In this document: one piece after another, positions 12,740 to 26,181 of the stretch | Numbering within the stretch: position 1 is the stretch's first letter | Layout: every line of letters begins with the position of its first letter | Assembly: GCA_037013685.1 (NCBI GenBank) | Contig: CM072897.1 | Location: 16,228,643-16,292,642 of the forward strand | Source of the DNA: Acridotheres tristis | Taxonomy: Eukaryota > Chordata > Aves > Passeriformes > Sturnidae | DNA: 64,000 bases | Reading direction: 5' to 3' | Notes under the pieces: model-generated | Database searches by the model: none | Told to the model about the DNA's origin: nothing | What the model saw: only the letters and a program-made list of their open reading frames with translations | Position numbers and translations under genes: made by a program

Positions 12740-13340
12740 TCCAGGGAAATGAAAGAGCAGCAGCTGTTCCTGGGCAGAGCTGCAGACAGAAGCGAGCCCC
12801 TGACGGCAGCTGCCCAACAGGCACCTCCATCCCTGGCCATGCCGCTGCCCAGGACACTCCGTGCCCCACAGGACAGCAGGACACACCCCGGGGTGTGGCA
12901 GCCTGGCTGCTGTACCCACCCGCACCTGGAGTGTGCTCTGAGGTCGCTTCTGCAGCACGCAGGCGACAATTCCCTGGAGCTAAGGAGAGCAGCGCTATAA
13001 ATAGAGTATTCCCAGTGCCTCGACACGCACAGCGCCACTACGCTGCTTTAACTCTTTTATCAACACCGTGCACAAAGAGCAGAGAGGGAGCAAACCCGGC
13101 AGGGGCAGTGCTTATGGCGCTCTCATCCACAGCCTTGGAGAGAAGAGTGGGCTCTGCCGGGAACAGAAGGGCCAGCAGGCTGGGAGGTCCTCACCACCAC
13201 AGGCTGCCATCCTGTTTCACGGCAGAGCTCTGGCACCCTCCAGTGAGCCACAGCCCAGCTCCTGTGCAGCTCCAGCACCATCCCTGTCACACACATCCCT
13301 TGCAGCCAACAGCACGGCCAGCGCTCAGCAAACATCACTG
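12740..13340. promoter_or_regulatory. GC-richer segment with a CTATAAATAG (TATA/MEF2-type) element
   Basis: This 600 bp is clearly richer in G+C and CpG than its flanks but less so than the two islands. At 12995-13004 it carries CTATAAATAG, which fits both a TATA box and the MEF2 consensus YTAWWWWTAR. A plus-strand start would be expected about 25-30 bp downstream, near 13030. Open frames on both strands (the longest runs 12895-13497) look like a by-product of composition and match no protein I know. The promoter role is inferred from motif plus composition. Confidence 0.3.
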
Positions 13341-13486
13341 CCCGCGGCTGCACACACAGCATGGAGGCTCACAGGGAAACCATGGACACTGGACATCCCA
13401 GCCCAGCTACAGAGGCCACTTTTCCACACAGGGACGTGACCAGTCTTCATGGGGAGCTGCATACATAGGAACTGGGCATCACTTAC

Positions 13487-13564
13487 CAACAGCTTAGCAA
13501 AACACAGTGACATCCCCACCGACAGAATGGCACACGAGAGAGACTGCCCTTGCACCAGGAAACC
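13487..13564 (-). other. Candidate 78-nt internal exon (Y) coding a hydrophobic segment
   Basis: On the minus strand a strong acceptor (TTATCTTCCCCTTTAAG) precedes 78 nt ending at a strong donor (GTTG then GTAAGT). The phase-0 frame is open for exactly 26 codons, and its peptide (SLSCAILSVGMSLCFAKLL within it) could be a membrane helix. It joins in phase 0 to the candidate at 12576-12632, which is basic, an arrangement compatible with a helix and cytosolic loop. No known family is recognised and the match may be chance. Confidence 0.22.
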
Positions 13565-16500
13565 CTTAAAGGGGAAGATAAAGACATTGCACCTATATTT
13601 CACTTGAGAGGATGGATAGCTATCAAAGAGGAATCAATTTTCATTACCTGGTTAAATTCTATCCCTGCCAAACCACTCGTTCAATCTCTAACTAAGGCAA
13701 AGTAAAGCTTTATCTCACACCAGAAAAAAAAGACACACACCAAACCACGGGGTTCAAGAAGTTTGACTGTACCTACAAAGCTGACTAAGGAACTCTGCCA
13801 GAGTGAATCTCAGATCTCTTAACACCCAGGCAACTACTCCCTCTTCTAGACCCTACTAACAAGGGGCTTGCCACTCGCTGTTTTAACTCTCAACCTCGGC
13901 ACTACAGAAGGACCTGGCTCCTTTGAGAGGAGCCCAAACAGCAAATCCATAAATAATGCTGCTCATACTGCCATGGAAATGTGAGAATTTCAGATGATAT
14001 TCTCCAGCAAGGAGCTGAATTATTATCTCAGAACTCACTGATAGGAAAACATGCTCTTTTCTTGGAGCATTCTGTTTTTTCTCAAAATACTCATGCATGA
14101 TAAATCTCAGGCATCAGTTTACTTAATTTTCTTTCAGGACAGAGCTTGTTAGAACCGTTTCAGACTCGGAGACAAATCTATAATTCTTCACAGAAACAAG
14201 CCTGTCTGCCTCACTATTTATCTGCTGGAGATTTTGTTCTCTTATCATCCCCCACAATGACTTACAGCTATATTTCCTGCAGACAACTCTTGCACAACAA
14301 GTGTAGAGAGCCACCTGCTCAGATCCTGTACCTCTCCCTTTCCTGTTTACACTACTCCTTCTCAGAGAAAATGCCTGCCTAGGCTGCCCACAATAGGATG
14401 TTTGGTAACAAGACTTTGCCCTTTGCACTGGCAGAGAGCTGGAAGGTTCCCCAAACAACTGCATTTCTGAACTAGGTATATATTGCCCCAAAATAATAGA
14501 ATTTTGTGTTGCTGTACAAATGTGATACTTTCATGGTGTCACACTAGCATCCTTCTTTTTCACCTACTGTGTTATCAGAATGTCACTCCAGGAAAGAGGG
14601 TACTAGGAAAAAGCAGGGAAAACTGCTCTTAGGGAAGGGAGGGATGGTCAAGTTCAGAAACACAGGCGAGATGCTTGCCTTTGCATGGGATTGATAACCC
14701 ACATTTCAGCAATGCACAGAGCAGCACAGGTACAAGGATAAAAGGTGGAAACCAGAAAAACATTCAGGCTTTTAACTGGTAGATCCAGGAGGACTGAACG
14801 GGAATGTTTCTGAGAGGACCAAGAGCAGGTGCTACAGTTCTGGACTGGTCTCTCACAGCAGCCAGCTCTTTTCAGTTGCAAGTACACACATATTACTTTA
14901 CCTTTTTCCTCCCCTTTTTTGTTCTTTGGTTCAGCTTCCAGCCTAGTGGAAACGTATTGTACAAACCCCTGCTGTGCTACAAGTCTCCTTTTCAGTTCAA
15001 TTAACGAGCCATAAATAACACGATGAAGGTGTCAACAAAGAGCGTAATTTATCATAACTTGTCAGAGGAGTGATTCTTAGGAGGAGAACGCTCATTCACA
15101 GTCTGGTGTAACACACCAAGATTTATTCCTTGCCTGGTACCTCCCTCTACTCCCTTGGCCTGCCAAAATTTATCTTGTGCTGGAACCCTCACAGGTGTAT
15201 CACTTTGACAAATATGCTGTGAAGTCTGGTATTCATCACAGGCAAGTCTTTGTTGGGAAGGAGGCCGGGAAGAAATAAATTTGTTTTAGAAAGAAGGTGC
15301 TTGTGATTCAATGTGCTCAGGGGTATGGGGAGAGGCAGACAGGCTCATTATTTTTAACCTCCCTGTGTCTGCAAGAGGAGAAAACAAGGTAATGTAGTTG
15401 ATGTGACATTACAGTTCCTGACTTCATTACTTGCTGCCTGGTTAAACAAGCACCTAGGCAATTACTACCACTGCAGTCTTGCTTAGCTTCGCTTTTGCCT
15501 CACACTTGCCTCCAACGGGAAGGGCAATTGATGGCTGCCAGTGCATTTTATGGAGGGGAATTTTTCTCACGGCCAAGTCCTTTACATAAATTTAAATTCA
15601 TCAGCTCAAAGGCAGTTCTTAAAAGGCTCAACTAGATATGAAGCTACTAAAGCCATTTTGGACACCCAAGGCAGCACTGTAAGACAGACTGAGGCAGAGG
15701 AGAGTCTCTTAAACAAGATCGAGACCTGGCTTTATCCCTATGCAAGGGTAAAAAGCTAAATCAGTCTCACTGCGCCAGATTTACACCACTTCAAAACCCA
15801 ACTGCAGCTCTGTGTCTTCCTTGTAAATATAAAGTGCATAATTTACTGAATGTGGCCTGAAACAGAGACTCATAGATCCAAACTGGAATTTTCAGCATGT
15901 AAGAATGAAGGCAAATTCAGCTGCACCTGAACTGGATGTCTGCAAGAAGGCATGCTGCCTGTAACAGTCTGAACCAGGCATGAAGATTTATCATTGCCAA
16001 CAACTACAGTTTGACATTCTGAATGCAAACTGGCACAATTCTACCAGCATTGAGACTAAAGGTAACTTGAAAGTAATTCCTTTTCAGAGTGCTAATAAAA
16101 AACCCTCCAAACTGTCATACTGGAGTGGTATGTGCCAAACAATCTTTTAAGTGTGATACAGAAGAAGGAGAAAGCTCAACAGTAGAACATGAAAAAAAAA
16201 ACCAAAACCCCAAACTACCTGGATATGATAGAAATATTTGCTGGGAAAAAAAAAAAGAAGTCAAGAACAAAGCATTTTATTCCTTGATCTTTGGACTGAC
16301 CACATAATGTTTTGACAGTTAATGTCAATCCTCTAACCTGTTATCCTACAGGTTTGAAAAGTCAGTGGGCTCTCCTCCCTCTCTGAAGGACATGCAGCTT
16401 GAGCGCCTTCCTCAGCAAAACTGCCCATTTCTTTAAGCATTGAAATCCTTATAATTTAATAGTTATGTTAATTTTGTGCTTTTGAGATTGACCTAGTACT

Positions 16501-19500
16501 ACCAGAGTGTTTTTATTCAGAAAAGAAAATGAGCTTTGTAGTGCCTGCAAAAGCCTGGCACAGAGAAAGGCACAGGCAGCCTAGAATTGTACACTTGCAA
16601 GAAACTTTCATCTGCCTTTTCCTTTATTTTTTTTCTTAAGAGAAAGAAAGAAAGAATTTTTGAAACTTGGAGCTGACAGTCTCTTGGTTCAAGAAATACC
16701 TAATTAGCATTACAGCAGCAACATGCTAAACAAATTAACTGCTGCGGGGTCACAGCGGCCTCTCACTGACACAGATCCAGGCAAGCATTTCTTTTGCTTT
16801 GTTCTAAAGGTTGCCCTGGTTTCTTTGAGTCTCCACTCCCTCACATAGTTTACTACCAGTTTTCTACAGGACGGAGTTGTTCCACATTAGAAATACTTCT
16901 AAAAGCAATTAAATCTAAGAAGTTGGATGTAGCTCCTGGTTCTTACCTAACACGATTTAAAAATCACTTGGCAGACAATTTCAGGAGAAAAATTGCTTTC
17001 CAGTGACACAGCAAGGGCATCAGCTCCTTATACACCTCTGATAATTCAGTGTTAGGTCATTTTCACCAGGGTTCAAGAACCTCAGTCTAATTTTCCACAA
17101 GGCAAATATGCTCCATGTTAGCATATGAGAACATGCAGGATCCTGAGCGAGGATTTCTAGAGAGAGACAAAAAAAACCCCAAAAATGCCTCATTGCAAAC
17201 TGCTCCAAGACACAATCCGCAAAAAAATATTTGGATTTGCAGGATACATATCAGGTTTATGTAAATATGCATAGGGATAAACATGTGAAGGATATGTATG
17301 TACTAATGCCTTTAACTGGGAAAAAAGTGCCCCATCGTGTTCTAAGAAAATCTTTTGATCAGAGCACGTTATCTCTCAGCCCCCTGTCAGACTTAATTAA
17401 GGGAAGCACATGCAGAACACATGCAGGGCTTAGGTCCCAGCATGCCTGACACAGCTCCAGAGGTGGGTGGTAGATCGAGCTTTAGGCCACTTCTCTCTCC
17501 TCCCTCATCCTGGTGCTGACTGGAGTCCAAACTGACTTTTGCCAGAAGTTACGGTTGTGGCTGGCACAAAAACAAGAACTGTATTTCATTTAAGGATTGG
17601 AAAATATTTTCCATTCTGTATTGGAAAAAAGATGAAAGTCTTGAGAATGTTGCAGAGTGCTTTCGTAGAACAGTTGACAGTCTGGTAGCCTAAGCAGATA
17701 CCTGAGACAAAGGTGCCAAACCAAGCAAAACTCAGCCTTGAACTTCACCAGCCCACATCCTAAACTGGCTATAGCTACAGAGTCAATTACCTTCTATATT
17801 TCACCTAGTGAAGGATTAATCATGATTTCAAGTGGTTTATTCCCTAAATCAGACTGAGTGGTATCCCCCTACACTCCAGAAATCTCACTGGCCATGCTCC
17901 CAGGTGACAAACCTTTTTATCATACCACAGGTTATGATGTGAAGCTAGTGCCTAGCAATCAAATATTGTCTGTTATCTTATATCAACATTCTAGGTACAT
18001 TGACCCATGGAATAAAATCACATTTGCAAGAAAAAATAATGTACATTTACACACTGTTGTTTATATACATGTACATGACAGGCCATTTTGTAAAAGCTGA
18101 AACAAGCTCCTGTACACATCACAGTTGCTTTGAGCTCTGTGTATCTGAACTCATCTGACTTCAGCACAGCAGGAACAAATACATTTACTTGTAAAACAAA
18201 GGCAGACCTGTTTGGAGGTGGACACAATAATCAATCCACTTGCCACGGAGGCAGTAAGTGTTCATTTACCATTATATGACCTGTAGCAATACATACTATG
18301 TCTTTTGCCAGCAGGAACCTGGCCAGCTGCAGCAACCACAACTCTGTCAGCAATCAGTCACAACCATCCTTGGCAACATTTTGTTTGCTGCTTATTAAGG
18401 TGACTTTATAACAACAGGATGGAACATTTTCTGGAGACCATCCCTCAGTTCTAAGAAATAATGTTGATGCTGCTTCAAGTCAGCATTTACCATTAAACTT
18501 CCCTATAGATTTCTTCTCCTGCATTCCCACTCCTAGTTCAACCTCGTGCAGTGTGGAGAAGGGAGCCCTTCCTCCAAGCAGGAAGGAAATCCCCTCTGCT
18601 GTCAGGGCCTGCATTTTGTATGGCTGTCATATCCAGAAAGGGCTCCAGAGAACACTAAATTCGTTTGGAGTGCTGTAAGGGAGCTTACTAAATGGAGTCA
18701 GGAAAGTTACTAAATTGAGCCTGAGATGATATATATGCAGGAGATTACAAATTTTTCCAAACAGTACTGGAGGCCTGATGCCAGCAGACCTAGCAGATAT
18801 TCCTACAAATTTTTAATAACTGATTAACAACTTCCTTCCTATCTAATTACTAATAGAACTACTATATTAGAATGTGTAATTCTTTTCTTTTTTTTATACT
18901 ATTAACCCCATCCAAGGTTTGATGACAGACAGGATCCATTAATAATGCCATCCAAAAGCCAAGCATCTGTGGTCAGTAACCTATACACAAGCTGGGGCAG
19001 GGCCTATCAGCTGCTGCATTAATTACTTCTTGAATGTAGGCACTGTCAGCTGCAAGTTTCTAATGCAGCATTTTTGTCCCAAATACATCACCCACCTTCA
19101 GGGGGAAAAAAAAGTAAAATATGCCCTACCATCAATGTAGGTTTTGCCTGGGACTCTTCCAATCACCAGGAATACAAAAGAAAGCCAGACAGGCACAACA
19201 CACTGAATTGGGGTATACTGCATCACAATGTGCATTTCTGCAGACTAATTACAGCAGTACTGTTGAGACTGGGTCCATTCCCATATTCACAAGCCTTATT
19301 TACAAATTACAGCTTCTCTAGAAAGCTGTGCAGTAATTCCAACAAGCCACTTGCTATAATTTGAAAAAGAAATCCAGCACAAGAAGGTCTGCAATCTACA
19401 GACTTTTGCTATAACTGAAGTGCTCAGGCACAGGAATACTGCTCTAGAAGGGCTAAAAACATTAAATATTGCAAAACTAATTCATCTGAATCCTCAGATA

Positions 19501-19560
19501 AAGCCTTGGCATTTTTACTTTCTTGACTGTATTTACATTTTTAATGACTAAGATTTCAAT
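13565..19560. other. Non-coding stretch, nothing recognised
   Basis: Mixed-composition DNA with short poly-purine and AAAACCC-type low-complexity patches (for example near 16.19-16.26 kb and 17.17 kb, and GAAA repeats near 16.65 kb). No dispersed repeat, RNA gene or convincing exon was seen. Confidence 0.55.
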
Positions 19561-19577
19561 AGATTTTCTTATACATT

Positions 19578-19607
19578 TTATATAAAGTATATATACTTTT
19601 TATATAA
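19578..19607. repeat. AT-rich palindrome
   Basis: The 16 bp AAAGTATATATACTTT at 19584-19599 is a perfect inverted repeat. It is extended by TATATA arms that continue the pairing after a two-T bulge. It could extrude as a small cruciform, or it may simply be a decayed AT microsatellite. Confidence 0.85.
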
Positions 19608-22600
19608 ACTTATATAATTTTAAATTAAGAAATTAAGTTTATGAGGAGTGGTTTCAATTATTTTATTGTCTTATATAACATCTATTAAGCATGCTTTTCC
19701 CAAAAAAAGTCTTATCTCACAATCATGCTAAGGAGTGATTTTAACTTTGTTTTTCTTTTAAGAATGTTTAAATGAATGCTTCAGCTCAAGGTTGGTTTTT
19801 GGGTCTGGGTGTTTTTTCCCTTCTCTCTCTTCACTGAAAATAATCAAAGACCAGCCTCAGGTATTTTATTTACAGATCTACCTTCTTCATGAAGCATAGA
19901 ATCAGATCATGGTCTTTTGCTTTCTTCCAGCTACCTCATCAGTCCATCGTTAATTGGAGCTATCCAAGTCTTCTCTTTTCCCACCCCCAGTGGTGCCTTG
20001 TCAAGAGCTGGGGGAGTACCTGGTCCCTGGCACTATTTGCCTGTCTGAGCTCATTGGAATCCGATGCAGGGAGAGCTCTGCTGGCAGGGAACAATGCTTA
20101 TGGCCACACAGGAGTGCTCCCTACATTTTTCCTCCGTCATTATCTAGAAAACACAATTACTTAGAAATTGAAACCATGGAGACTCATATTCATTTACTAA
20201 TGTGGCATTTACAAATATTACACAATAAAAACTTACAAGTGATATACAAGCACCTGTACAAGTGTAGGGTTAAAGCCCTTATGATCTCTCTCCTCTGTTT
20301 TACAGTTACAAAGCCCATCTCAATTCTCATTGAGGTCAAGATGCTTCCAGCTAATATACATCATGTGTTTTCCAGTTTTACTGAGTTATGAATGTTGATG
20401 CCAATATTAAGACTGAATGCTAAATTCCCTTAACGATCTGTGAAAGGTTTCTCTGCTCAAACAATGTATTGAAAGTGATTTCTTAAGGATAACTTTTTTC
20501 CCTGCACTGTCAATGAAGGCAAAAAGAGGTATTTTGTCTAAATGACACCTAAGATACAAAGCAGGAGCAAAAAAAGGGAGGAAAGAAATGTATTAAAAGG
20601 CAATCTTGAGAAGCAACACATGGGTATATTATCCTAGGGCCTCCTGGTTTAGCATTGGATAGATCCATACAACTGATCAATCCTAGCATTATCAGTAGGA
20701 AACAGTAAATATAAACCAAATCCAGACACACAGTCCCTTGCACATGAATTATGTACCAGTCCTACACCGGTTCCAATTAGACAACTGAAACTATGGAAAG
20801 GTTGGAAGGGTCAGATTCAAACTATCTAAGCATGAACTTTTTAGGAGGGTAACAACTGTCTGGGGAAGAAAGAAATGCTGGCGTGCTAGGAAGATGTGTT
20901 TTTACCAGCTGGACTAAGTCTTCTGTTGGTATTGTTTAGCAAGCAGTCAGTAGCACTATTTCACAATAATTTTACTGTGTCAAAAATCTAAAGTTGGGAC
21001 AGATCACAAGCAGCATGAATGAAGAGAATTCAAATGACCACAAATTGGAGAGCCATATGAAACGAATGGTGATTCAGCAAGGATGAAGGCAAAACGCTCA
21101 GCTTAGGTGGTGTACACAGCTGTAAAGGGAGGATCTGCTTCTAAAAGCATCTGAAAGAAAAGTGCTGCTTGGCTGGAAAGATCGCAGAGTAGAAAACATG
21201 GACATAATAAAACATCGAAAAAGCTTTTTGATTCATGGTCCAGATACCACAAGACTAGGTAAATATTACATGAGCCTCTGAATAACTGAGAGCTTGCTCA
21301 AGTGTCATCACCTTTTCCTCCCTGACACCCAAAGACAACACTGCAAGTACTGAGCTTGAACTTCAACAGAGCAAAGTTTGATCAGATGTCAGAAATATCT
21401 GGCATGCATTACCTGAACAACTGCAGACTGATCATCTCTGGAGTTCAGGTAGGCACACATCTTTCAGATCTAGAATGATTTCCAGATGAAGGCCCAGGAA
21501 TGGCTACAGTGACCTCTCAAAGGTACCTCCTGAGTGTACTCACTATCACCTTTTGTATTTGCCATGGAAAACAACACTGGAGAGAGCACTAACCTACAAA
21601 TGATCCTAAAATCACCGCATCTAGATACATGCATGGCTTTTTAGAATAGAAATGGCTTTCCTAAGTATCTCCAGGATTTAAACAAACAACCCAGAAGGTG
21701 TTTTGTGAACCTCTGACTGTTAAAACTAAACAAAGCAAGCAGATGCTCTATACCTTGCAAAGAAATTAGTAATTAACAGCATGGCCTTCCAGCCATGTGC
21801 AGGACCAATTATTCAATTACCCATGGCCAACTGTGAGCTAACACTATATGGATTTCCTGCCTTATTACACACAGCACCACAAACTCCATTTGCTGTAACA
21901 CTCCTTCCTTCATTCCTCCTCATTTCATTGTGCAGTTGTAGCTCTGTACATCTCTACTCCAGCGCAATCCATCACAAAAGCTATTATAAACACTAAAATA
22001 ATTGTTAATAGTAACAGACAATGAATAAAGCTTCCATGCACCTACAAACAAATAGAAAGCAGACCTGACACAGACATATCTATCTAGATGGTGTGCAATT
22101 CATTTTTTCAGCTGAGACGTATCCCCATCAGTGGTGCAAATAAACAAATCAGAACCCAGCTAATTTTTACAAGAACAAGGGATGAAAATATTGTACCAAG
22201 GTTCTCCTACACTCTTTCTTCCAGCAGCTTAATTATTTTATGCACATGAAGATAACTTCCTTTGATATGTGGGGGCTGTCACATTTGGCACTGAATTCCA
22301 AGCCAGTGGCATCAGCAGCTTCTGAGTGGCCGTGATGGATCCCATAATGACAAGGAAGAAAATCTTAAAATAGAAGTAGATAACAATTGAAGGTACTATA
22401 AAAGCTAAGCACAATATTTTTAAGTGCTTCTTAAGCCAAGGATAAGAGCAGTCAACATTTTCAAATGCACCCTTATTTTTGCAAGTACTTTAAGAGCTCG
22501 AGTCCCACAGAAAATCAATGGGACTTGGTGCTTGTTTGCACAGCCTCATTCAATTCAAGTTAAATCAAATTAACTAAAGTGAAAATTACTATGTATTAAA

Positions 22601-25600
22601 GATCATTGAATTCTTTGAAAGAACTCCTCATTCAGAAGCAAAGTGGCTTTCATTAGTTCTCATTTTAATTAGTTTTACAAGTGCTCTAGTGTTCATTTTG
22701 GCAAAACATCAACCTTCAGACTATTTGTCCCAAAAGCACAAAGACTCAGATTAGAACCAAAATAATGAGAAGTTCACAAAACTCTTAGCAAAAGCAAACA
22801 AATATTACAAACAGTGGTTTTAGCAAAGACAACACGGCAATTACTAGCTAGATTGTTTTCCTGGGCTGATATCACACCCCCAAAACCCAAACCAAAACCC
22901 ATTGAGAAACAAAGAAATCCCAAAAATCAATTGAATAAAAAATCCTTCACACCTACTGTATGTTTGGAATAAAAGTAAAGCCTACATACACATATTTCCT
23001 CCTTGTTTTCTCCTGAATATAAATTCTTTCAAATGCAATTACACTTTTCACTGCCAAGTTGGACCTTGAAGTCTTGAATGTATGACAATATTTTTCTTCT
23101 GAGTATCATCCAAAGGAAGGGAAGGAAGTGATGGTAGGCTGGGGGATGGCATAAGTGATGGCTGAAGTTACAACTGAAGTGACAGTAAGATGTCTCTAAA
23201 TAATCAAGTGAAATTGTCCCATAGGTATTTGCGTTGCAGGGCTGTCTTAGTCAGGATGGCAACCTCGCTTCTCTGGGCAACAAAAATGAACAAACAACAA
23301 TGAAGACCTCAGTCCCAAGGAGCCAAAAGCCTTCCAGAGCAAGGGAAGAACACAAAAAAGCAGAGATCTACCTTCTGGTGCAGAATCAGACTCCCTTCCT
23401 GTGCTTAAGTGATGTGAGTGGTTCTACTCTGAGTAGTGAACTACAGGAACCTCACGACTTGATTTCGAGACAATTTTCTTGGCATTTCTCTTCAGAGAGG
23501 AACAGCAATAAATACAAAATTACACCTTCAAACATTCATAAGAAAACATTTTATTTCTAACTTTCTTCGAAAACAACAGTAAGGTGGGACCAGCTGAATG
23601 ACTATGCAGTGAATTGAAGGGCAGCACTGGGTAATTCTATATCCTGTGTTAGATATGATCTTTACTTCACCAAGCAAAATGAAAATACACAGCAGAAAAT
23701 GTGGCCCACCAACTGTGGGTCACAATGGTAACAGCACTTTAAATATTGACACTTCTAAAGCCAAGGCAAATTAAACAGCAGCTATTACTGCATGAAAACG
23801 AGAAATGTTTCTGTGTGTGTCTCCAATTGCAGAGAAAGAACCAAAGAACTTCCTTTCATACCCTGTAAGTGTGTATCTTAGTAGTGGTGCAATGCAAACT
23901 CAAACCAGTAGGCAGTGTAGTAAAATCAACCAGGTTTCAGGACTCTATATTGCCAACAGGCACTGCAGCAGAGAAATATTCCTCTTTTAATGGGGTTATC
24001 ATCACACCAAGTCTCACACACCTGGGAATTCAGACTGAGCTAAGCCCAGCCCACTTTGTTAGTATCTAATCTATTTGAAATTATTTTGGTTGCACCAAAT
24101 CTACCCAAGTTAGAACATGTATTAATGATGATGAAAATTGCAACTTAACTGAATAACATGAAATAAGAGATTTTTTTTCAAAAACAACCTCCAAGTCTAC
24201 ATGTACAATCTGCAGTAGCTTAAAATGCCAAAATCCTCAAACTCAAATATTTACTGCACATAGGAAAATCCAGGAGTCTTGTTTCACAACTACATGACAA
24301 TGACTTCATAAAACAAACCATCACAAACTCATCAAGACTTAATTGCACATGCATGATTTCAGGTTTCAAGCCTATCTGAAACTCAGCTATTACATTGCCT
24401 TGCTGCTTTATTACCTCTAAATGTGTAACAATATATATATCTATTATGCTATTTTTTTTATTAAACCTGAGCCATATTTCTTTTCTTCATTAGTAGGGAT
24501 GAAAAAAACTTACTTAATAAAAGAAAAAAAAACCAACACAACAACAACAAAAAAAGCCCAAACAATCCCCCAAAAAACAACAAAACTGCCTGGGGGCGTT
24601 TAAGCCGAATTTCAAGGTAAGTCTTCTTGTGTTCCTTGCCAGAAGGAAAGAGGAAGCAGAAATATCCAGTGAAATATGCACAGCCAAACAGAATGAAGAA
24701 AAATTCCCCCAGCTAAGATCAGGAAAAGAGCAGAGATGTGGAAAGATGAAAACATCCAAACTGAAACCACATTTAAAATATATTATATCGAGTGGTGACT
24801 TATTTTGCTAAAGATTAATTCAAATGGATGTTTCTGTTCCTGTTGTCCTACCTCTGTTTCTTTGCCTGGGCCCTCCTTTAAGTAGAAAAACTTGGAAATA
24901 TTTTTAGCTGACCCACCCTGAGGGAGAAGAGAGACTGACCTCTGAGATGTTGGCCATTCTCAAATTTTTTCCTTTCCCAGCTATTTTGTTATTAATGCAT
25001 TGTATATTACAGCAACAAAACCTTTCTTAGCTATCAGGTGATTTTCTAAGAATCCTGCAAAGATTTGCCCATGCCACTAGGAAATGTGGCACTTCCCTAT
25101 GGCTGCAAGGACAGCCTCGCCATTGGGTAGGAAAGACTCTTACTGAGTAAGCAGGATGAGACTCAGATCTAATCCAGCACCTAAAAAGGAGTAAAATAGT
25201 CTAGGTTTTCCTAGCTGAAAATCTCCTGGAGAATGTGATATCTAACAAGGTAAAAGCAAAGACAGCACAAGTTGCAAGAATTAAATACTTTTGTCAGTGT
25301 TATCTGATCAGCAGGGCACAGTTCTGTGCAGTTCACAATAACATGGGTGATCACAGATTTGACGGCATAGGAGGACCTAAATTACATAGTTACAGAAATA
25401 ACCAGGAGACCTACAGGTTTTCAACAATGTTTATTCCAGTTGTACACTGTGTATTCCAGTCTGTTTTTAAAAAAACAATCAGTTCTGCTCAGCTGTGGCT
25501 TCTTCCTTCCTCCCTTCACATTTAGAGACCCTTATTTAGTTATATATTTTTGATAATCAAGTTTGCAGGCATCACTGTTCAAATAAAATCACGCTATCCC

Positions 25601-26152
25601 CACCATAAATGCAGAAGTCTGGCACTTTCTTCATTGACTAGAGAATGAGCTGGCAAAGCTAAAAGCTTAAGCCAAGCTTTTAAGATTTTTCTGATTCCTC
25701 TCTCTCTCATTCTCCCCCACCCCCTGCCCCATTAAATCTTGGAGAAAAAGAAGATTAGCGCAGATGGATGAAAATATTTTTTCCACTTCAGCATTTGCTG
25801 TCAGTATTCAGTGCTAAGCGGGTTCTCATATAGTGTCACTGGTAAGATGGAAATTCCTGCACTTCTCTTAAATATAATCACCTCGCCACAAAGCAGGAAA
25901 AGAAGAAAAATCGGCTATTTATTTTGCCTGGATTGTGCGTGATTTATCCAGCAGAACCTGTAAACATCATAACACATCAGATTGATGCGTTGCCTTTCAT
26001 CAAAGTTCAGCTGGCTGCTTCTGCACCACACCAATCTGTTCCTGGCTCACTGTGCCCAGCCAGTAAATTGACCTGGACCCAGCAAAGATGAAAATATGCA
26101 GACTTAAAGTAATCCCCCTTGCTGAGCATGCAGGCACATGGTGGGATTAACC
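19608..26152. other. Non-coding stretch, nothing recognised
   Basis: No known repeat family, RNA gene or convincing exon. Small tracts include an A/CAA-rich patch at 24520-24587 and a CT-rich, C-rich patch near 25.70 kb. A 32-nt interval at 23833-23864 has splice-like borders but is too short to support. Confidence 0.55.
24520..24587. repeat. A-rich / (CAA)n low-complexity tract
   Basis: A run of A-rich DNA with CAACAACAACAA units and AAAACCCC-like patches. It is a simple repeat with no attached element. Confidence 0.8.
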
Positions 26153-26181
26153 GGGGAGGGAGCACAGGGGGTGGCTGGGGG
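26153..26181 (+). other. G-quadruplex motif
   Basis: Four runs of three or more G (26153-26156, 26158-26160, 26167-26171, 26177-26181) are separated by loops of 1, 6 and 5 bases, fitting the usual G3+N1-7 rule. It lies in a GC-rich patch of about 200 bp that is poor in CpG, so it is not called a CpG island. Confidence 0.75.

Noticed and set aside
12895..13497. 200-codon plus-strand frame
   Set aside because: Low-complexity composition in GC-richer DNA, no known domain, and competing frames on both strands.
20790..20830. GGTTGGAAGGGTCAGATT, similar to a CR1 3' terminal phrase
   Set aside because: The match covers only about a dozen bases and the flanks do not continue as CR1.
23833..23864. 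32-nt interval between a pyrimidine-rich acceptor and a GTAAGT donor on the plus strand
   Set aside because: Too short to test for coding, no partner exons, and the base before the donor is T rather than G.
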